From NCBI GenBank assembly GCA_019693395.1, contig JAAMXP010003553.1, positions 1-14,244 on the forward strand: a stretch of DNA of 14,244 nt. Reading direction: 5' to 3'. Made by a program: the position numbers and the translations under genes. Source of the DNA: Ettlia oleoabundans (Eukaryota; Chlorophyta; Chlorophyceae; Chlamydomonadales). Shown here in pieces: positions 8,603 through 14,244 of this stretch; within the stretch, counting starts at the first letter, position 1; each line of letters starts with the position of its first letter. A model generated the notes under the pieces. That model was not told the origin of the DNA. It worked only from the letters and a program-made list of their open reading frames with translations, and searched no databases.

Positions 8603-10492
8603 ATGGCAGCTGCTGCTCCTGAGCCCTCGGGGGTGGCGTTCGTCGAGGGAGCAGAGGCAGCCGTGGAGTCTGCTGTAACAGGCGTGGCTCAGGCCCGCCA
8701 GGTAGTACTGAAGGTGGGGCGGGGTTGACAGCCGGCGCCCTGCCTTTGCAAGCACTAGCAGCAGCACCCCAGCTGGCCTGTCTTGATCTGCACCTTGGGC
8801 ATATATACGTGTTTGCAGAAGGATGCTGAGGGAGCTGTCAACATCATGCGCCGCCTCAACACGCCCGCCGTGCAAGAGTACAGGGCGCTAAGGACAGCGC
8901 TGCACAACGTCAAGGTATGCTGGCACGCACTGAGCCACCTCAACCTGCAGCTGGTGGTTGTACGGTTTGGTGGGAACACGTGCACTTTGTGATCCTTGTG
9001 ATTCCAACCTCCAGCACTTCTGTTGTGGACCATCCCTACATTTGAAGGCCGTGGCGTTCCTAACACAACAGTGCGTGGGACTGGGGCTGGGCTGGCTGTC
9101 TGGCACGGGTGAGGAAGCTGGGCAGGCACAGATGTGCACCAGGGAGTTCAGTATGGCACAAATTTTGTGCCTGCTTAAACTAGGTAACATAGATGCGAGG
9201 CCTGCCTCACTTGTGCAGGCTTCCTCATTAAGCGGCTGGAAAGTGATCCCGAGGGTACCCCTGGGCGGCAACACAGCTGGTCAGCACCCAGTTACTTTCG
9301 CGCGAGGGCTTTCTGTGTGGGTGCCATTGTCGGTAAGTGCTCGGTACAACTTGCCCTACACAGCCTTCAAGCTCTTGCAAGCAATTAGTGTTGATGACGC
9401 CACAAATGCAGTGGCAGCAGATCGATGTTGCTAGCATGGCTTGAGATGGAGGCAGCCTGAAGGCATCTTGCATGCATGTGTGCATTCATTACCCTTCCCT
9501 CGCAGGCTACGAGTATGTTCAGTCATTGGTCATATTCACCAGCGAACAGGTGCTGCAGCGCTTCCTGGACGGGGAGCTGAGCCTTGGAGTCAACCTGGTG
9601 CTCATGGCGGGCAGCAACTTGCATCGGTGAGGCCAACACACATGTACTGGGGAACTCTCCAGCAAGTCTGGAGGTTGCTTTCTTATGGGCTTCAAACCCA
9701 GAACAAACAAGGGAGTCAGAGGGCGTACAGTTGGCACGTGACTAGCATCAAACTTCCAGTGCACTAGTCTGCCCCAATACTCTCGTGCATCTGCTTCAAC
9801 CTACTCCCAACCCTGTTGCCAGGCACTTGGCGGCACGCCCAAGAAGGGTGGATGCAATAAAAGACAACCCGGCACTAACTTTCTCTGTGGCGGCGGGAGC
9901 CATGCTCAACATCTCAGTGCAGGGTGGGCATGGCCTGGGACCGCCACACACCTGGACACATGTCTGTGGTTGTGTGTGCGTATCGGCGAGGCCATGAGGA
10001 ATGACCATCCCTGGGAAGGTTTCCGACTGTTCTTCTGCTGCTACACAGAGGACATCAACCCGCAGCGCTTTGAAAAGCTGCTGACGTTGCGTTGCAGTGG
10101 GCTGGACATCTGTGCTGGAGTCCATGAACCGCAAGCTGTTTGGGGACCTCACTCTGTTTGGCACCACAGATGTCACCCCAGAGCAGGCAAGCAGTGCACA
10201 GCTGGGGATTGGTGCTGCACTGCTGCATGCCTGCTGTCCTACTGCTACATACATGGCAGGCTTGCAGCAGTGCCCCAATCCCCGGCATGCTGGGAGTAGC
10301 TGGTGTCAACCCATGCAGTGCTGCACCACATATACTGCAGCTGTGTCCCCGTATTGCAGCTCTGAAAGCAGCTGCCCAACTTGTTGCATTCACCCCCTGC
10401 AGCTGCTGACTGGCCAGGTGGGACCACCCCCTGAGCTTCACCCCTTGTACCAGATGCTGCTGAGGTACACCGCTGGGAAGCCGTGGAGCTGA
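8603..10492 (+). CDS. SYLF-domain (Ysc84/SH3YL1-type) lipid-binding protein
   Basis: Eight exons give 271 residues: 8603-8713, 8819-8914, 9015-9108, 9219-9332, 9506-9626, 9823-9923, 10098-10186 and 10403-10492 (TGA). The SYLF domain fills about residues 75-265. Visible elements are LKAVAFLTQ followed by a Gly-rich turn (79-101), the hallmark HSWSAPSYF (about 120-128), YVQSLVIFTSEQVLQRFLDG then LGVNLVLMAG (142-174), ALTFSVAAGAMLNISV (196-213), NRKLFG...DVTPEQLLTG (223-246) and the terminal PPPELHPLYQML (250-261). SYLF domains bind phosphoinositides and, in yeast and animals, act in actin/endocytic membrane remodelling. No FYVE or SH3 domain is encoded, so it is a stand-alone SYLF protein with a 70-residue N-terminus of no known family. 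The last intron is GC-AG. Function in the alga is inferred from the family only. Confidence 0.87.
10187..10402 (+). other. In-frame, stop-free GC-AG intron 7 of the SYLF gene
   Basis: The exon end GAGCAG is followed by GCAAGC; the acceptor is CCCCCTGCAG. The 216 bases are a multiple of three and contain no stop in the gene's frame. Removing them restores the family-typical DVTPEQ-LLTG continuity, so splicing is the favoured reading; retention would insert 72 Cys-rich residues. Confidence 0.75.
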
Positions 10493-10822
10493 CGGCATGA
10501 GGCAGCCCTGGGATGCACACACATACTTCCGCCCTGGGTCACATGTGCGCGTTGCTGGCCAAGAAGGGTTTTCGACTGGCTACAATGTTGAATTTGCTGC
10601 AATCGTTATTGCGCACGTTGCCCCATTCAAGGAACCCCTTGACATGCCCGCACTTTGCCGTGATACCGCTGTGACAAGTGTGGGGAATATAACCAAGGTA
10701 CATGTATAAGTACAACATAACTGTGTTGAGCACGTCAAGACCTCAAACACAGAGCGATAATCTGCTAACTCCGCTTTGTGAAATGCGCTGCGCTCCCAGC
10801 ACGGCGTTATGCCAGGCAACAG
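10493..10822. other. Convergent intergenic region between SYLF and riboflavin synthase genes
   Basis: These 330 bases must hold both 3' UTRs. I found no TGTAA on the plus strand and no TTACA (its complement) for the minus-strand gene. No coding frame with family resemblance is present. Confidence 0.5.
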
Positions 10823-12203
10823 CTACCGTGCCACCGGCGCTGGCAGCCGCCCGCTATCAAGGTATCTCTGCAGCACGCGCTCCACAGTGTCCACTATAGC
10901 TTGTGTCTGAGCCTCAACTTCCACATTCACCACATCCCCCTCCCCCTTCACCCCGTGCACTGTCACCCTGCGCAGGCATCCCGCGCAACAGGAGGCACAG
11001 CAGGCTTTAGGGGCGTTCACTTTGGCAGTTGCAACTTATGCCACATTGAACCACTGCTGGGCTTTCCGCGCGTGCTCAGAGCGAGGATCCAAACTGGTGC
11101 CCATGGTTGCGTGCACAGTTAGGCAATGACCACCCCCAGGCGTGTCAGCAACCTTCAGTTGAACTGGGCACCCACCTCATGGTCTCTGGTATGAGGTAGA
11201 CGGAGAAGGTTGAGTCTGTGACCTCCCCCACAGTCAGGCTGCATCCATCCACTGAGACGAATCCCTTGGGCAGGATGTAGCGCATGTAGGTGGGGTCAGC
11301 AACCTGCATCAAAAGGGGCGCAGCAAGGAGCCTTAGAAATGATGGAAGCACGCATCAGCAGGGAGCAGGAAGCTAGGGTCATCAACCTCCGTGAGGGGAA
11401 GAGCGTCTCTTGAACAAGGAAGGGGGATACGTGCAGGGCAGAAGCGAGCAAGCATCACCAACCAGCTCGAGGTTGACTCAGCACATCATACACTGTGCTG
11501 CCATGGCCCACAGCCAGCAGCCAGGCAAACAAGCAGTAGCCGCCCCAACAAGCGCTGCCTGGCCGCCCAGCCCCACACCTGGTACTCCACCCTGCGGTTG
11601 TTCTCGCTGTCCTCAACCTTGACAATGGCGGCGGTTGTGTGCACATGGCCCGACACCGTGTGGCCGCCAATTTCATCACCAACACGAGCCGACCGTTCAA
11701 AGTTGACGTTGCTGCCGGGTTGCAGCGCACCCAGGTTTGTGCGGCGCAGCGTTTCCGCCATGACATCAAACCGCAGCGTGCTGCCCTGCTGGTCCACCAC
11801 CGTGAGGCAAGTGCCGTTGATGGACACTGATGCGCCGATCTGCATGTTTGTGGCGCGCTCTGGCGGCAGCTCGATATCAAACACGCAGAATTCTGTCTTA
11901 CGCTCCACTGCCCGCACCAGGCCTTTGCCCTGCACGATGCCTGCATCGACGCAATGCAGCGCTGGGTGAAAAACGTTTAAATCAGCCACCAAAACTTTGA
12001 GCCGTGAGGCTGCAGCAACAAAACAGCGAGCGGGGATGGTGAATGGCGCCGCCGCCGGCAGCGGCCTGCTCTTCTCATCCTCGCTTGCCTGTGAATAAGT
12101 TTTGCACTCTCACGCCTCGTCTGCTGCGGCATTTGCTGCTGCGAAGCCTTGCTGTCTGCAGCTGTGGCGCTGGAGAGCGCAGGGCTGCGACATGGGAGTG
12201 CAT
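10823..12203 (-). CDS. Riboflavin synthase (alpha subunit), plastid-targeted
   Basis: It converts two 6,7-dimethyl-8-ribityllumazine into riboflavin plus a pyrimidine, the last step of riboflavin synthesis. Exons in transcript order 12203-12089, 11940-11579, 11303-11176 and 10967-10823 give 249 residues. Residues 1-34 are rich in Ser, Arg, Ala and Gln with almost no acids, like a chloroplast transit peptide. LFTGIVQGKG (36-45) starts the enzyme. The two lumazine-binding halves are visible: GASVSINGTCLTV (74-86), NFERS (118-122) and GGHTVSGHV (130-138); then KGFVSVDGCSLTVGEV (172-187) and VNVEVEAQTQAIVDTVERVL (215-234). E. coli catalytic-site residues Phe2, Cys48, His102 and Ser146 correspond to F37, C83, H137 and S181; Asp185 corresponds to E220. 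TGA lies in frame upstream and ATG 12203 is the first in-frame start. Intron 1 is GC-AG; skipping it would lose FTG. Its neighbours are unrelated in function. Confidence 0.93.
11941..12088 (-). other. GC-AG intron 1 of riboflavin synthase
   Basis: On the minus strand the first exon ends TTATTCACAG and the intron begins GCAAGC; the acceptor is GATGCAG. The junction splits the glycine codon of the invariant N-terminal FTGIV motif and restores it exactly. No GT occurs at the exon end. Confidence 0.85.
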
Positions 12204-12967
12204 GGGAGTGGCGCGTGTCGCCTTGGCCCGATGACAGCTAGAGTAAATACAGGCACTGGATCTACACGCAATGTGCAGGTCTGCGAGCGCCCGTCACCCA
12301 CGCTGACCTGGTGCCAGCACTCTGCCGGCCCCTTCTCTCTCCCCACATGTGTGGCTGTTTCTGGAGTTCCGGTTGGACTGTTGAAACAGGTTGGTGAGAG
12401 CTCAGCCCCAACAGAGCCGGTCCAGGCCCCCTAGATCAGCAACTAACCCGCCGCGAGTCCTCTGTAGCCCAGCCCCCCTCGCGCCGACCGTCAGGGGCAC
12501 GTAGTAAGCTAGGTGAGCAGTCCGCGGTGGCAACTCGGGCACTGCCTGCCCCAGGCTCACATCTGGGGGATGTGAGTGGCAGGGTTGGCCCTGTGCGAGC
12601 GCCTCGGTGTCTGGTCGTTGAAGGCAATACCCGCTGCGATCATACATGAAGCTTCCGGGCGCTTGATGGCCCGGGCGCCGCGCTGGGCCGATGGCGGCGT
12701 CGGTGTTGACAGGCTTTCGGCGTTTGTCGTCATGTGCCTGCCCCTGCTAAATGCAACTGCTTACATTGTTCATTGCGGCCTCTGGCCTTGAAATTGAAGA
12801 GTGCCGTGTCCCTCAACCACAGGTTGATTTGTTGCAACCAAGAGCTGCTAGCGGACTAGAGACTCTTTCGCCGCCCTCGCGGCTGCTGCGGGGCCTGCAC
12901 CCCGCAGCTGAATAACTGAAGAACAACACCTGAATAACCCCAGTTTGGTGAACCGGACCTAGCAGCC
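12204..12967. promoter_or_regulatory. Shared upstream region of divergent riboflavin synthase and CDH1 genes
   Basis: This 764-bp interval lies between two start codons on opposite strands, so it must hold both promoters and 5' UTRs. I found no coding frame with family resemblance, no clear TATA box and no exact E2F-type site. A weakly E2F-like TTTCGCCGC occurs near 12866 but does not fit the consensus. The assignment rests on gene orientation alone. Confidence 0.5.
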
Positions 12968-13971
12968 ATGGATGTCCCTTCCACCAGCGGCAGCGGCGGC
13001 GCCAACGGGTCTAGCTCCGACGTAGATGGCAGCAGCCAGCCGGAACCGCAGCAGCATCAGGCCTTCTCCTCGCCGGTCAAGCAGGGGCCCGCAGCCTACC
13101 GGCAGACACCGCTGAGGTGCGCACACCGGCATTGCAGCTGTGCTACCGCCAATGGGTTGCATGTAACTGAATATCATGGCAATGCTTGCACTTTGCAATT
13201 TTCCACCCTGATTCTGACAGTTCCTGATCAGGGTTGCATGTAAAACTACAATTTGTCCCTTCTAGCATGCCCATCCACCATCTCCGCCTAATGCAGGAGC
13301 CCCAGGATCACCTATAGCGATCGCTTCATACCCTCCCGTGCCACGTCCTCCCGTCTCGACTTTTCAATCCTGGACCGGGAAACAGCAGCCTCTGAAACGC
13401 CCAAGCGCACGGCGGAGAAAGAGGAAAGCAACGGTGCCTACAACATGCTGCTGCGTAGCGAGCTGCTGGGCTGCCCCGCGGCACCAGTGTCGCCGGAGAA
13501 AGGCGGCGCGGGGGCTTCAGGGGTTGCCTCAACATCGGGGCTGCTACCAGGCTCACCCAGCAAGAGGTGCGGTGTTTTTGTGTGTGTGTAAGGCAGCGCT
13601 ACACAGCGATATCTGCGTTTGAGGTGTGAAAGGCCAGGCTGGTGGGCTGGACATGGCAAGTGGAGAGGGAGCGCCAAATGGCGCTCTGACAACTTTGGCA
13701 CTTGACGGCCAGCTAGCAAACCCTCTTCATCTTGTCACCATGGTCACACATCGGTCCGCCCATGCTGACCGTGCCTCCTCCCTTGGTTATCACCTGCAGC
13801 CCCTCGCGCAAGCTTTTCCGCTACATAGCCGGCGATGCCGACACCCCTACTGCGGGGCTGCCGACGCAATCGCCGTACGCACGGGGGCCCATTGGCGGCG
13901 ACGACAGCGTGGCCTCCACCCTGGCCAGCCCCGCCCGCCTGCTGCGTAAGATACCGCGCGCGCCATTCAAG
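12968..13971 (+). CDS. CDH1/FZR/CCS52-type APC/C activator, N-terminal part (truncated by window)
   Basis: The product would recruit substrates to the anaphase-promoting complex for ubiquitylation. Exons 12968-13116, 13297-13566 and 13800-13971 encode 197 residues; a donor (GTGCGG) follows and the WD40 propeller lies beyond the window. Evidence is the C-box DRFIPSR (58-64), required for APC/C binding, the conserved YNMLLRSELLG (98-108), and SPSRKLFRY (140-148) leading to RKIPRAPFK (189-197). In the family RKIPRAPFK directly precedes the VLDAP...DDFYLNLVDW segment. This pattern is CDH1 rather than CDC20. Seven full S/T-P-x-K/R sites (residues 35, 47, 84, 115, 136, 140, 183) suggest inhibition by CDK phosphorylation, known for CDH1. 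The start context GCAGCCATGG is favourable. The remaining about 270 bases of the window are intron 3 with no second exon. Confidence 0.92.
13117..13296 (+). other. CDH1 intron 1 with a 13-bp direct repeat containing TGTAA
   Basis: Donor GTGCGC and acceptor TAATGCAG join TPL-R-SPRITYSDRF. The sequence GGGTTGCATGTAA occurs at 13154-13166 and again at 13231-13243. Each copy contains TGTAA, the chlorophyte poly(A) signal. Confidence 0.6.
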
Positions 13972-14244
13972 GTGCGGGGCCAGGGGCTGGGGCATGCAGT
14001 GCTGCATGATCCGGTGGAATCTTTTGTTTTCTTGTTTACCTCCGCTGCTGCGGCACTTGAACAACCATGCATGGCTCACTTTGCATCGCACTGGCGTGTG
14101 TCATTGCGTGTGCTGCTTTTATTTGGCTTGTGGCAACCTAGCGCACAGAGCCGCGCAAAAGAAAAATTGTGCCCACACCCATCACCAGCATTCTCTCGAC
14201 TCTATCGGCTCTCATTACCCCGTCACCCCACCCCACCCCAACCC
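13972..14244 (+). other. Start of CDH1 intron 3, running off the window
   Basis: From the GTGCGG donor at 13972 to the window end I found no acceptor followed by the expected VLDAP-like exon. The end is a C-rich CACCCC-repeat stretch, plausibly a polypyrimidine tract near an acceptor just outside. Confidence 0.6.

Noticed and set aside
11941..11992. Continuation of the riboflavin synthase exon upstream without splicing, giving ...HCVDAGIVQ
   Set aside because: It would lose the invariant FTG before IVQ; the GC-AG junction to the exon ending at 12089 restores LFTGIVQ plus a transit peptide and an ATG.
14218..14244. CACCCC repeats at the window end as telomeric or satellite DNA
   Set aside because: They do not match the CCCTAAA telomere type, are only a few units long and fit a polypyrimidine tract.
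1..14244. Mobile element, CRISPR array, tRNA/rRNA or a new multi-gene defence-type system
   Set aside because: No terminal repeats, transposase or reverse-transcriptase motifs, regular repeat-spacer units or RNA gene signatures were seen; the window is explained by six spliced genes.

Overview
This window looks like nuclear DNA of a green alga (Chlorophyta, probably Chlorophyceae). Every recognisable gene is broken into short exons by many small introns. Most acceptors read CTGCAG, TTGCAG or similar, coding DNA is GC-rich with GC-ending codons, proteins carry Ala/Gln-rich and hydroxyproline-type proline-rich stretches, and TGTAA motifs of the chlorophyte poly(A)-signal type lie behind one gene. 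The proteins are plant/algal in character: a UNE2-like MFS carrier, a plastid-targeted riboflavin synthase and a CCS52/CDH1-type APC/C activator. No prokaryotic operon, mobile element, CRISPR array, tRNA or rRNA was seen.

Layout. (1) About 146-1093, +: 3' end of an unrecognised gene with an Ala-rich C-terminus. (2) 1476-3154, +: four-exon secreted/type I membrane protein with signal peptide, C2-like ectodomain, long proline-rich linker, one membrane helix and a short basic tail. (3) 3377-8111, +: twelve-exon MFS transporter of 566 residues. (4) 8603-10492, +: eight-exon SYLF (Ysc84/SH3YL1-type) lipid-binding protein of 271 residues. (5) 12203-10823, -: four-exon riboflavin synthase of 249 residues including a transit peptide. 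(6) 12968 to beyond the window, +: N-terminal 197 residues of a CDH1/FZR/CCS52 APC/C activator, cut before its WD40 propeller.

Genes 4 and 5 are convergent (330 bp between stops). Genes 5 and 6 are divergent and share a 764-bp upstream region. The genes have no evident common pathway, as expected for independent eukaryotic loci. All exon models were built by hand from reading-frame continuity, splice-site sequence and family resemblance. In the family genes each junction restores the frame and a recognisable motif.

The main points for a second look are: four of 28 resolved introns appear to be GC-AG, a high fraction; the riboflavin synthase resembles the E. coli protein rather than the plant one, apparently without gaps, and has Glu where E. 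coli has Asp185; an in-frame, stop-free GC-AG intron in the SYLF gene could be retained without breaking the frame; and the CDH1 N-terminus carries seven full CDK consensus sites. I did not find a clearly novel multi-gene system.
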